Source of the DNA: Iodobacter fluviatilis
GTDB taxonomy: Bacteria; Pseudomonadota; Gammaproteobacteria; Burkholderiales; Chitinibacteraceae
Reading direction: 5' to 3'
Assembly (NCBI RefSeq): GCF_900451195.1
Contig: NZ_UGHR01000001.1
Location: forward strand, 992,001-1,056,000
Length of the DNA: 64,000 bases
Shown: positions 8,746-16,835 of the stretch, in pieces
Position numbering within the stretch: position 1 is the first letter of the stretch
How the letters are laid out: each line of letters opens with the position of its first letter
Notes under the pieces: model-generated
What the model saw: only the letters and a program-made list of their open reading frames with translations
Told to the model about the DNA's origin: nothing
Databases searched by the model: none
Program-made: the position numbers and the translations under genes

Positions 8746-9054
8746 ATGAAAGAACACTTCCAGAGCAAGGTGATTGTGAGCGGCATGGGCGACAGCAAAG
8801 CCAAGGCTTTTTCCGATGCGCTATCCCAAGTGCAGCGTGCCGTGATGGCGGACAGCCAGAAGGTGTTGCTGCGCATCGAGCCACAGGATGTGCTGGTGCT
8901 TAAAGCGGAGGAGGCACAGATTAAGGAGCGATTTTTATTCTTGTTTTTGCCGCGTATTCGCTCGCATTACAAAGTGCAGCTGGAAGTCAGTGTGAGTGTG
9001 ACGGCGATTGATACCGATCAGGTGTCTTTTACTGCTCATCCATCCAAGTCCTAA
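8746..9054 (+). CDS. DUF4312 family protein
   Basis: 102 residues, soluble and with no signal peptide. It starts immediately after the TAA of the SFCGS gene, with no intergenic base. The N-terminus (SKVIVSGMGDSKAKAFSDAL) and the hydrophobic beta segment RFLFLFLPRIRSHYKVQLEV match the DUF4312 family in size and order. No catalytic motif is visible. Its fixed place between SFCGS and two membrane proteins suggests an accessory subunit of one complex. Function unknown. Confidence 0.82.
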   Translation: MKEHFQSKVIVSGMGDSKAKAFSDALSQVQRAVMADSQKVLLRIEPQDVLVLKAEEAQIKERFLFLFLPRIRSHYKVQLEVSVSVTAIDTDQVSFTAHPSKS

Positions 9055-9066
9055 GAGGAAGGCCGT

Positions 9067-9840
9067 ATGTTGCTGATGATATTAATGAAGTCGCTGGTGA
9101 TTGGCGGCTTGGTTGGTTTTGCTGTTGGGGCGGGGGCTGCGCGGATGTTTCATGCACCAACGGCACAGGGGATTGGGGCGTTTCGTACTTTAGGCGAGCT
9201 CAATTCTTGTGAAGGCGATGCGGCTTCGCATTTCTCCTTTGGCTTGGGCTTCTTTTTTAATGCTTGGGCCTCTTCCGTGGCGGCAGGGGCGTTTACTCAG
9301 GATGTGGATCATCGCGTGATTCCGCATTGGGGCGCTGCAGCGCTGATGAGCAAAAATCCAAATCTGGCCGAAACCCTGCACAACCCCAAGAAAATGGCGC
9401 TGGCCTGTGGCTTGATCGGTATGGCGGTGGTGGCGTTTTTAAATACCACCGCCTCAGCCGTGCCGCCTTCTTTGCAAGTCACTGCGGTTAAAGTTCTCGT
9501 GCCTGCGGCCAATATGCTGGTCAACATCATCATGCCGGTGATTTTTTGGCTGGCAGCGATTGAAGCGGGCAAACGCTCGGGCTTTTGGGGGACGATTTTT
9601 GGTGGCTTAGCGCAGCTGATTATGGGCAATGCCGTACCGGGCCTCGTGCTGGGGATCTTGATTGGTAAAGGCGTTGATGATGGCGGCTGGAACAGAATCA
9701 CCAAGTCGATGATGGTCAGCGTGGTGATGTTATTTGTATTAAGCGCCTTCTTCCGTGGCTTTGATTTGAAAATGATTCAATCCTTCCATTTAGCCATACC
9801 GGCTTGGTATGAGCTGCTGCACAACACGCTGAAGCCTTAA
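9067..9840 (+). CDS. DUF4311 family integral membrane protein
   Basis: 257 residues with about six hydrophobic spans: LVIGGLVGFAVGAGAA near the start, then around residues 55-75, 113-133, 140-165, 175-200 and 215-232. It has conserved-looking polar loops (ELNSCEGDAASHFSFG, DVDHRVIPHWGAA). Length and position fit DUF4311. There is an AGAGG-type ribosome site 12 bases after the DUF4312 stop. With DUF4310 it probably forms the membrane core of an uncharacterised transporter. Glycine-rich helices such as FGGLAQLIMGNAVPGLVLGI are reminiscent of carrier proteins, but there is no named transport signature. Confidence 0.85.
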   Translation: MLLMILMKSLVIGGLVGFAVGAGAARMFHAPTAQGIGAFRTLGELNSCEGDAASHFSFGLGFFFNAWASSVAAGAFTQDVDHRVIPHWGAAALMSKNPNLAETLHNPKKMALACGLIGMAVVAFLNTTASAVPPSLQVTAVKVLVPAANMLVNIIMPVIFWLAAIEAGKRSGFWGTIFGGLAQLIMGNAVPGLVLGILIGKGVDDGGWNRITKSMMVSVVMLFVLSAFFRGFDLKMIQSFHLAIPAWYELLHNTLKP

Positions 9841-9850
9841 GGAGACGAAA

Positions 9851-10513
9851 ATGACTGAACTGACTAAAGAAGAAGTACAGGCTAATTTCTGGTTCGCCGA
9901 TTGGAGCTTCCCCTTTTTTGTAGGCTTGCTGTCAGCTGGGGTATTTGCCGGAACGCATATGTATTACGTCTACGGCATAGGCGCATTCAACGAAGTGGCT
10001 TTTGTCTCCATGCTGCGTGCAGGAATGGATACCGGCGTGTATGGCGCAGTGGCGGCTTTTGGTGCGAGCTTTTTGTTTGCCCGGATTATCGAAGGCGCGC
10101 TGGTCGGTATTTTAGATATCGGCGGTGCGATTATGACCGGCGTGGGTCTGGGCATTCCCGCCATGTTTTTGGGCGCAGGCGTGACGTATCCGCTGGATAA
10201 TTTCTTTGCTGCGCTCGCCACAGGCATGGTGATTGGCTGCACCATCGGTGGAATTATTATCCTGGCGCGTAAATTTACGGTGAACCAATCCAACTCAACC
10301 TTTGGTGCCGACGTGATGATGGGCGCGGGAAATTCATCGGGGCGTTTTCTTGGCCCCTTGATCATCATCACCGCAATTGGCGCATCCATCCCCATTGGCG
10401 TGGGCTCATTAATCGGCGCTTTAGCCTTCTACCTATGGGGCAAGCCCATTACCGGCGGCGCAATTTTAGGCGCGATGCTGTTTGGCTCGGTGTTTCCGGT
10501 GGCGATTGCGTAA
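9851..10513 (+). CDS. DUF4310 family integral membrane protein
   Basis: 220 residues, very hydrophobic and glycine-rich (GGAIMTGVGLGIPAMFLGAG, TGMVIGCTIGGIIILARK, IGASIPIGVGSLIGALAFYL), with about six membrane spans. Size and order fit DUF4310. AAGGAGACG just upstream is a strong ribosome site. It is the last of the five tightly spaced genes (8022-10513). The next gene begins 344 bases away, beyond a repeat-containing spacer. I infer that it and DUF4311 form the permease of this system; the substrate is unknown. Confidence 0.85.
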   Translation: MTELTKEEVQANFWFADWSFPFFVGLLSAGVFAGTHMYYVYGIGAFNEVAFVSMLRAGMDTGVYGAVAAFGASFLFARIIEGALVGILDIGGAIMTGVGLGIPAMFLGAGVTYPLDNFFAALATGMVIGCTIGGIIILARKFTVNQSNSTFGADVMMGAGNSSGRFLGPLIIITAIGASIPIGVGSLIGALAFYLWGKPITGGAILGAMLFGSVFPVAIA

Positions 10514-10606
10514 TTAACCGATGTGATGACGGAAAACCCAAATCTTGAACCACGCTGTAGCGAGGACCGAGCTAATCCCGCTCGTAATTGACTCGTGATG
10601 TACTTG

Positions 10607-10729
10607 TTCCCCCCTTTGAAAAAGGGGGGCTAGGGGGGATTTGGCATGGCGTATCTTTACAAGAAAGCAGAAAAGTAAAGCTAATTCAAAGGCAAATCCC
10701 CCTCAGTCCCCCTTTGGCAAAGGGGGAGG
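10607..10729. repeat. Inverted C/G-run palindromic repeat pair in the dga spacer
   Basis: The 10514-10857 spacer holds no gene. It carries two facing copies of a hairpin-forming element: CCCCCCTTTGAAAAAGGGGGG with flanking TAGGGGGGATTT at 10607-10641, and the opposite orientation with CCCCCTTTGGCAAAGGGGG at 10693-10729. A short CGGGTAAGCACCCGCCCTAC unit follows near 10778. Related elements recur at 14042-14123 and near 14180. They look like REP-type intergenic repeats. Confidence 0.7.
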
Positions 10730-10857
10730 CTGCAGCACTGAAGTGCGGCCTAAAACTGTGTAGATACCTATGCTCTCGGGTAAGCACCCGCCCTACGAAA
10801 GACACTGCAGGCGTTGGCTTAGCTTGGATGCGCATAAGCAGCAACAAAAGGAATCCC

Positions 10858-11994
10858 ATGTTTGATTTAATCATCCGTCGTGCCGTGAGCCCCACAGACG
10901 ATGCCATTTTTGATATTGCGATGAAGGACGGCAAGATTGCGGCCCTTGGCCAGATCAATGCCCAGGCTCGTCAAACTATGGATTTAAAAGGTCAGTTTTA
11001 TGCCAGCGCAGGCTGGATTGATGGCCATGTGCATTGCTATTCGGCCTCGCCGATTTATAACGATCAGCCTGATTTAGTGGGTATTGCGGGCGGCGTGACC
11101 ACGGTGGTGGATGCGGGTAGTTGTGGCGCCAATGATATTGGGCATTTTTATCAGCTGGCGCAGGACTGCCAGACGGAAGTGCGGGCTTTATTGAATATTT
11201 CACGTATCGGTCTGGTCACTCAGCACGAGCTGGCCGATTTGGCCGATATTGATGAGGCTGCAGCCAGCCAGGCAATTGCCCAGTTCCCTGATTTTATCGT
11301 TGGCTTAAAAGCGCGTTTAAGCGCGAGTGTGGTGGGTGGCAATGGGATTATCCCTTTGCAAATGGCCAAAGCGATTCAGCAAAAACATCGTCATCTGCCG
11401 CTGATGGTGCATGTGGGCAATACCCCGCCCGATTTGGATGAGATTGCCGAGCTACTCGATGAGGGCGATATTTTAACCCACTGCTATAACGGCAAACCCA
11501 ATCGCATTTTGAATACCGAAGGCGTGCTGCGGCCTAGTATTTATCGGGCGATTCAGCGTGGTGTTTGCCTTGATGTGGGGCACGGCGGGGCGAGCTTTAG
11601 TTTTGCGGTGGCAAGGCAAGCCATTGCCCAAGGCATTTTGCCGAACACGATTAGCTCTGATATTTACTGCCGCAACCGCATTGCTGGCCCGGTCTATGGC
11701 TTGGCTCCGGTGATGGCAAAATTTCTGTCATTAGGTATGAGCCTTGCACAGGTGATTTGCTGTGTTACAGGCAATGCGGCTAAGGCGCTTAATTTGCCTA
11801 GCAAGGGCCAGCTGGCTGTTGGCTTTGATGCCGATATCTCGATTTTTACCCTAGATAAAACGCCAAATACTCAGCGTGATTGTGAGGGCGAATCGCTTAT
11901 TTCTGATCACCAACTCAGGCCTTTGGCGGCGATTGTCGCGGCTAAGGTATTTTTGACTGAAGAAGGAAAAAAAGATCATGTCTTCGATTTATGA
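10858..11994 (+). CDS. Amidohydrolase/deacetylase family metallohydrolase
   Basis: 378 residues from the ATG at 10858 (AAAAGGA ribosome site); the frame is open further upstream but only across repeat DNA. TIM-barrel amidohydrolase: metal-binding H-x-H at residues 57/59 (DGHVHCY), a likely carboxylated lysine in GLKARLSASVVG, later histidines in LMVHVGNTPP and LTHCYNGK, and an aspartate in SSDIYC. It ends with the composite-domain motif GFDADISIF. It resembles the amidohydrolase that accompanies dgaE/dgaF-like genes in the Enterococcus/Aeromonas cluster. It could remove an N-acyl group from an amino-sugar acid before deamination; that is inference. It overlaps the dgaE-like gene by 17 bases. 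Confidence 0.9.
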   Translation: MFDLIIRRAVSPTDDAIFDIAMKDGKIAALGQINAQARQTMDLKGQFYASAGWIDGHVHCYSASPIYNDQPDLVGIAGGVTTVVDAGSCGANDIGHFYQLAQDCQTEVRALLNISRIGLVTQHELADLADIDEAAASQAIAQFPDFIVGLKARLSASVVGGNGIIPLQMAKAIQQKHRHLPLMVHVGNTPPDLDEIAELLDEGDILTHCYNGKPNRILNTEGVLRPSIYRAIQRGVCLDVGHGGASFSFAVARQAIAQGILPNTISSDIYCRNRIAGPVYGLAPVMAKFLSLGMSLAQVICCVTGNAAKALNLPSKGQLAVGFDADISIFTLDKTPNTQRDCEGESLISDHQLRPLAAIVAAKVFLTEEGKKDHVFDL

Positions 11995-13090
11995 AAAGTA
12001 CCAACTTAAGCCGGTGATTAACGCTTCTGGGCGGATGACCATTCTTGGCGTTTCTACCCCGCAGCCTGAAGTGGTGGCGGCGGTTAATCTGGGGCTAAAT
12101 CATTATTTCGAGATGCAGGATTTAGTCGATCAAACCGGCGCTTATATTGCAGGGCTGCTAGGGGTAGAAAGCGCTGTAGTGGTGTCTTGCGCATCCGCCG
12201 GAATCGCTCAGGCGGTGGCCGCTGTGATTATTAAAGACGATGCAGATTTGCTGCTGAATCTGCATGCCAAGCCCATCCATGGCCCTTGCGAAATTGTGCT
12301 GGCAAAAGGTCATAACGTGAATTACGGCGCGCCAGTGGCCACGATGGTGGCGCTGGGCGGCGGCAAAGTGGTGGAAGCGGGTTGGGCCAATGAATGCTCG
12401 GCTGAGCAATTGGCCGCTGTGATTACGCCCAATACGGCCGCGATTTTATATATTAAATCGCACCATACCGTGCAAAAAAGCATGCTGAGCGTGGCAGAAG
12501 CCGTGGCGGTAGCCAAAAGCCATGGCCTGCCTTTGATTGTGGATGCGGCCGCCGAAGAAGACTTGCGTCTTTATTATCAGCTAGGCGCGGATTTGGTGAT
12601 TTACAGCGGTGCAAAAGCCATCGAAGGCCCGTCCAGCGGCCTAGTGCTGGGCCGTGAGCAGTACGTGGCTTGGGTTAAAAAGCAGGGCAAGGGTATTGGC
12701 CGCGCGATGAAGGTGGGCAAAGAAGGTATTTTGGGCCTGACTTGTGCCATTGAAACTTATCTCTTGCGTGAGAAAGAAAGCGGCGAGCAAATGGTCGCCA
12801 AAATGCGGCCTTTTATTGCGGCGCTTAACGAGATGCATGGCATTAGCGCCAAAGTGGTTTGGGATGGCGCAGGGCGTGATATTGCCCGTACAGAAATAGC
12901 CTTTGATCAGGCCGCTTTAGGCCGCAGCGCCGTCGAAATGGTGGCCGCGCTCAAGGGGGGGCCTATCGCTATTTATTTCCGTGAATACAAAGCCAATGAA
13001 GGCAAGGTAGAGGTGGATGTGCGCAGCGTTAGCGATAGCCAGCTTGTCACCATTAGCGAGCAGATTCAGCAATTGTTAAAGGAAAAATGA
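11978..13090 (+). CDS. dgaE: DgaE-family PLP-dependent ammonia lyase
   Basis: 370 residues. SelA-like fold-type I PLP enzyme: VINASGRMTILGVS near the start, VVSCASAGIAQAVAAV, LIVDAAAEEDL (cofactor Asp) and VIYSGAKAIEGPSSGLVLG, whose Lys213 is the expected Schiff-base residue. In Salmonella, DgaE converts D-glucosaminate-6-phosphate to 2-keto-3-deoxy-gluconate-6-phosphate and ammonia. Assignment to that exact substrate here is by family and by the adjacent aldolase. GAAGGAAA precedes the start. The stop overlaps the next ATG (ATGA), so the three catabolic genes are translationally coupled. Confidence 0.88.
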   Translation: MSSIYEKYQLKPVINASGRMTILGVSTPQPEVVAAVNLGLNHYFEMQDLVDQTGAYIAGLLGVESAVVVSCASAGIAQAVAAVIIKDDADLLLNLHAKPIHGPCEIVLAKGHNVNYGAPVATMVALGGGKVVEAGWANECSAEQLAAVITPNTAAILYIKSHHTVQKSMLSVAEAVAVAKSHGLPLIVDAAAEEDLRLYYQLGADLVIYSGAKAIEGPSSGLVLGREQYVAWVKKQGKGIGRAMKVGKEGILGLTCAIETYLLREKESGEQMVAKMRPFIAALNEMHGISAKVVWDGAGRDIARTEIAFDQAALGRSAVEMVAALKGGPIAIYFREYKANEGKVEVDVRSVSDSQLVTISEQIQQLLKEK

Positions 13091-13842
13091 CTATGAAATT
13101 AAGCCAATTAAGCCCAAATTTTTATCGTGATCGCGTGTGTTTGAATGTTTTAGGCGGCACTAAGCAAAATGCCGTGGATATTTATCAGGCAGCAGAGGGG
13201 GCCGTGGTGGTGGGGCTGCTTTCTAAAAACTACCCCGATGTGGCTAGTGCTGTTGAAGATATGCAGGCCTACGCCAAGCTGATTGAGAATGCGATTTCTG
13301 TGGGCCTAGGGGCGGGCGATCCTCGGCAATCAGCGATGGTGAATGAGATCAGCCGCCAGATTCAGCCGCAGCATATCAACCAAGTTTTCACCGGCGTCGG
13401 CCCTGCCCGTGCCCTGGTCGGCCAAGATAATACAGTGGTGAATGGCTTGATTTCACCGACTGGCCAAGTGGGCATGGTGAAAATCTCCACCGGCTCTTTA
13501 AGCAGCCAGCAGGCAGATGGAATTGTGCCGGTTGCCACCGCCATTGCCATGCTGAAAGATATGGGTGGCAATTCGGTTAAGTATTTCTCAATGGACGGCC
13601 TGAAATACCGCGATGAATATATTGCCGTGGCCCAAGCCTGCGCGGCCCATGATTTTTGGCTAGAGCCAACCGGTGGGATTGATCTGCAAAACTTTGAAGA
13701 GATTTTGGGGATTGCGCTGGATGCAGGCGTCACAAAAATCATCCCCCATATCTATAGCTCGATTATCGACAAAGCCAGCGGCAACACCCGCCCGGAAGAT
13801 GTGGCGACATTGCTGGCGATGGTGAAGGCAAAGCTAGGCTAG
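13087..13842 (+). CDS. dgaF: DgaF-family KDGP aldolase
   Basis: 251 residues from the ATG overlapping the dgaE stop; a second ATG at 13093 is also possible. It matches the family of 2-dehydro-3-deoxy-6-phosphogluconate aldolases associated with DgaE: GDPRQSAMVNEISRQIQPQ, HINQVFTGVGPARALVGQ, then GGNSVKYFSMDGLKYRDEY, in which Lys165 is the likely Schiff-base residue. FWLEPTGGIDLQNFEEIL lies near the phosphate-binding end. It would cleave KDGP to pyruvate and glyceraldehyde 3-phosphate, feeding central metabolism. Last gene of the catabolic trio. Confidence 0.88.
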   Translation: MTMKLSQLSPNFYRDRVCLNVLGGTKQNAVDIYQAAEGAVVVGLLSKNYPDVASAVEDMQAYAKLIENAISVGLGAGDPRQSAMVNEISRQIQPQHINQVFTGVGPARALVGQDNTVVNGLISPTGQVGMVKISTGSLSSQQADGIVPVATAIAMLKDMGGNSVKYFSMDGLKYRDEYIAVAQACAAHDFWLEPTGGIDLQNFEEILGIALDAGVTKIIPHIYSSIIDKASGNTRPEDVATLLAMVKAKLG

Positions 13843-13909
13843 ACGGTTGCATTCCTAGGGCGGGTGAAACTCAATCCTCTCAACTTAAAGTCAAAAGCAT
13901 TGTTGGTTT

Positions 13910-13978
13910 TTATAGGGTGTGCAAGTCGTTGCGCACCGTCCTTGGTGCGCAACGACTTCGTCGTTGTACACCCTATAA
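13910..13978. repeat. Long imperfect inverted repeat (hairpin)
   Basis: A 69-base element whose ends TTATAGGGTGT and ACACCCTATAA are inverted copies. The centre is a perfect GTCGTTGCGCACC / GGTGCGCAACGAC stem around a six-base loop. One arm carries about eight extra bases. No T-run follows, so it is more likely a REP/MITE-type repeat than a terminator, though it would form a stable RNA hairpin after the dgaF-like gene. Confidence 0.65.
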
Positions 13979-14041
13979 ACTGCCACACAATGAAAAGCGG
14001 GTGAAGTCCGTAATGCCGTTCACTTAAGGTATTGGTTTTGC

Positions 14042-14123
14042 TTCCCCCTTTGTAAAAGGGGGATTGAGGGGGATTTGCCTTTGGTTTTTTGCTTAATTTC
14101 CCCCCTTTTTCAAAGGGGGGAAA
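14042..14123. repeat. Second C/G-run palindromic repeat pair
   Basis: CCCCCTTTGTAAAAGGGGG with GAGGGGGATTTG at 14042-14076 and a facing ATTTCCCCCCTTTTT...AAAGGGGGGAAAT at 14097-14123. This is the same family as 10607-10729. A GCGGGTTTTACCCGCCCTAC palindrome follows near 14187. The rest of the 13843-14381 spacer shows no gene, so this DNA separates the catabolic genes from their probable regulator. Confidence 0.7.
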
Positions 14124-14381
14124 TTAAGCAAAATCGCTTAAGTAAACGGTTTTAGGGTGAAGTCCGCGTATTTTTCAGCATCGCTCGCGGGTTTTACCCG
14201 CCCTACAGATTCTGCATGGCCTTGGGGCTATTTACCTTTGCTGATCTGGCGAGTCCCCGTAATCTGAAGATCTGGCGTTCTTAGTCACTTCGCGCTGCTT
14301 CAGGCGATTTTGATTGATCGATTTATTTCAGCGGGTGTGTTCTTGTAATGAAGATGCACTCCTTGCAGGGCTTAAGTCATT

Positions 14382-16298
14382 ATGGTTCGTTTTCCTTATA
14401 AGCGTCTGGCTTTGCTTTATCGTACTTTGCAGGCAGAAACGCTGCCGCAAGATGAGCTGGCGCGCCGGTTTTCGGTGTCTACACGCACGGTGCGCACCGA
14501 TATAACGGCGTTAAATGAGGCTTTACTTGAGCATGGTGCACAATTTGTCTTGCAGCGCGGTGAGGGCTATGTGCTCAGTATTCATAATGAAGAGCGCTTT
14601 GCTCTGCTGACGATCAAGCAAACATCGAGCAAAGCGCTGCCACGCACCGCAGGCGAGCGGGTTCAATATTTATTAATGAGTTTTCTGACCTCGGCCTATT
14701 CGCTTAAATTGCAAGATCTTGCGGATTCTTGGTATGTGAACCGCGCGGTGCTGCAAATTGATATGGCAGAGGTGCGCAGCCAGCTTGCCCAATATCAATT
14801 AAGCATCGAAACGCGGCCGCATTACGGCATGAAGCTGATGGGCAGAGAATCGGCAATTCGGGTGTGTTTAAGCGATTTGCTCTGCCAGCTGCGCCGTGAA
14901 GAAAACCACCATCCGCTACTGGCAAGTGATCCGGGTTTAGCCAGTGCGGCTATGACTTTTATGAACGCCTTACCGCGTTTACTTGCGCGTAGCCCGGTGC
15001 GTTTAAGTGATGAAGGCTTTCATTTTCTAAGCCAGTATTGTGCCGTAGCCAGTAAAAGAATTAGCGATGGCTTCCCCATCGAAGAGCGATCGGGGGAAGA
15101 AGTGAGCCCAGATGTGGCGGCCCTTGCCAGCGATTTGGTGGCGGAGCTGAGGCAAATCACGCACTGCGAATTATCGAATGCTGAAACGCATTTTTTAGCC
15201 GTTAATATCGCCGTCCGCAGCGTGCAGGGTATCTTGCCCGATACGATTAATGCCGACGATGCCGAGGCCTTGGTTAGCTATATTCTGGATTATATTAACC
15301 GCCATTATCACTACGATTTGCGCCACGATAGCCGCCTGCGCTTGGATTTGCTGACTCACGTTAAAACCATGATCACGCGTCTGCGCTATCAGATTAATTT
15401 GCCCAATCCCGTACTGACCGATATCAAGCAGCATTACGCTTTGGCCTACGATTTTACCCTGAGCGCGGTTTCAAGCTGGGCCAAGCACACGGCCTATCAA
15501 GTGAGTGAAAATGAAATTGGCTATCTGGTGCTGCATATTGGTGTGGGGCTGGAGCGGCATTATCAAATTGCCTTTGTCTGCCGCCCGCAGGCGCTGCTGG
15601 TGTGCGATATGGGCAATTCGACTACGCGAATGATTGAGGCGATGTTGCAGCGCAAATTCCCGCAGGTATTGCTGAGTAAATCAATCTCGCAGCAGGATTA
15701 TTACGCCTTGGAGGGGGTAACTGACGACTTTGTCATCTCTACCCAGCCGCTAGACAACAAGGGCAAGCCGGTGATTGTGGTTTCGCCTTTTCCAACTGAG
15801 TTTCAACTCGAGCAATTGGCTAAAACGGTAGAGATCAACCGCGCTCACCCCTATATGCTTGATCGCTATTTTGATGCCAAACACTTTTTACGCATTGATG
15901 AGCCCATCACCCAAGACGCACTCTTTCAGCGCCTGTGCCTGCAATTAGAGCAAGAAGGCATCGTGAACGATGATTTCTATCCTTCAGTCACCGAGCGCGA
16001 AGCGATTTTATCCACGATTCAAGGCGATGGCATTGCGGTGCCGCATTCCTTAGGTCTGCTCGCCAAGCGCTCCGTGGTTTATACCGTGCTTGCGCCGCAA
16101 GGCATTGCATGGAGCGATGGCGCGGTGGCTTCGGTGATTTTTTTGCTGGCAATTAGCAAGGAAGATTACGAAGAAGCGATGGCGATTTATGATTTATTTA
16201 TCTCTTTAATTAGAGAATGCGCCAGCGCCCGTTTGCTGGAATGCGCGGATTTTGCTGAGTTTAAAGCAGCGGCGATTCGCTCTTTAAAAGCACAGTAA
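14382..16298 (+). CDS. PRD/PTS-domain transcriptional activator (LicR/MtlR type)
   Basis: 638 residues. The N-terminal winged HTH (DELARRFSVSTRTVRTDITA) marks a DNA-binding activator rather than an RNA-binding antiterminator. Two PRD domains follow (about 170-270 and 270-395). Next is an EIIB-like domain with Cys408 (ALLVCDMGNSTTRM), then a mannitol-type EIIA domain from about residue 490 with its active His555 (DGIAVPHSL). Such regulators are switched by phosphorylation from HPr and the cognate PTS. None of the linked genes is a classical PTS subunit, which makes the PTS-type control noteworthy. Likely target: the operon starting at 8022, via the palindrome at 7915-7936 (inferred). Confidence 0.92.
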   Translation: MVRFPYKRLALLYRTLQAETLPQDELARRFSVSTRTVRTDITALNEALLEHGAQFVLQRGEGYVLSIHNEERFALLTIKQTSSKALPRTAGERVQYLLMSFLTSAYSLKLQDLADSWYVNRAVLQIDMAEVRSQLAQYQLSIETRPHYGMKLMGRESAIRVCLSDLLCQLRREENHHPLLASDPGLASAAMTFMNALPRLLARSPVRLSDEGFHFLSQYCAVASKRISDGFPIEERSGEEVSPDVAALASDLVAELRQITHCELSNAETHFLAVNIAVRSVQGILPDTINADDAEALVSYILDYINRHYHYDLRHDSRLRLDLLTHVKTMITRLRYQINLPNPVLTDIKQHYALAYDFTLSAVSSWAKHTAYQVSENEIGYLVLHIGVGLERHYQIAFVCRPQALLVCDMGNSTTRMIEAMLQRKFPQVLLSKSISQQDYYALEGVTDDFVISTQPLDNKGKPVIVVSPFPTEFQLEQLAKTVEINRAHPYMLDRYFDAKHFLRIDEPITQDALFQRLCLQLEQEGIVNDDFYPSVTEREAILSTIQGDGIAVPHSLGLLAKRSVVYTVLAPQGIAWSDGAVASVIFLLAISKEDYEEAMAIYDLFISLIRECASARLLECADFAEFKAAAIRSLKAQ

Positions 16299-16299
16299 G

Positions 16300-16340
16300 G
16301 TTAATCACAAAGATGGCTTCGTGATTAACCGTGTTTTAGT
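16300..16340 (+). terminator. Probable terminator after the PRD activator gene
   Basis: Perfect 10-bp inverted repeat GGTTAATCAC / GTGATTAACC with a 12-base loop, right after the stop codon, followed by GTGTTTTA. The T-tract is weak, so efficiency is uncertain. Confidence 0.55.
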
Positions 16341-16623
16341 TAGCAATCAGCTGCAAAGTGCTTAATACATCGTGGATCAGGTAGATGGTTTTACTATCGT
16401 GCTATACGGTTAGGCCGCGTGGGTACAGGCCGGTTTGCCGTGTTTTAAGGCTGGGGCGGCTCGGTTGCCCGAAGATGTGCCAGTGCAGGTGCTGGCCTCT
16501 GCCGATGGCGGTAAACCACTCTGCGGTGAGCTGCCCAATGAAGGCGGGGATACTTACCCTCTGCTTTTTCTGGGTATAAAAGGCCGGTATTAAAACGGGT
16601 AAGTCTTGTAGGAAACAGGCCAT
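16341..16623. pseudogene. Possible decayed gene remnant
   Basis: On the plus strand one frame reads as protein-like text (LPEDVPVQVLASADGGKPLC, then PNEGGDTYPLLFLGIKGRY and stop near 16593) but has in-frame stops upstream. On the minus strand a 73-codon frame (16623-16402) is followed, after one stop, by another open stretch. I do not recognise either and cannot say which strand, if any, was coding. From 16624 to 16835 there is only AT-rich DNA. Confidence 0.25.
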
Positions 16624-16835
16624 TTTAAGTCGGTAAAAAACAGTCTGTTTGGTTAAATGAAAATGAGCGCTATTTCTTAAAGGGATGGCGCTTTTTCTTT
16701 AAATAACTTACATGATTTTTTGTCAATTAATATAAATACTCCAGTTGTAAATTTTTAAATAAACTGCGGTCAATAAGCTTGTATCACCCTGAATTTCACC
16801 CTATACCGTATTAATGAATTCAGGGAATCCAATCC

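Noticed and set aside
10607..10729. C/G-run hairpins as rho-independent terminators of the DUF4310 operon
   Set aside because: They lack T-runs and occur in facing pairs in two spacers, which fits dispersed repeats better.
10588..10857. Extended N-terminus of the amidohydrolase
   Set aside because: It translates repeat DNA (C/G-run palindromes); the ATG at 10858 has a good ribosome site and starts at the expected residue.
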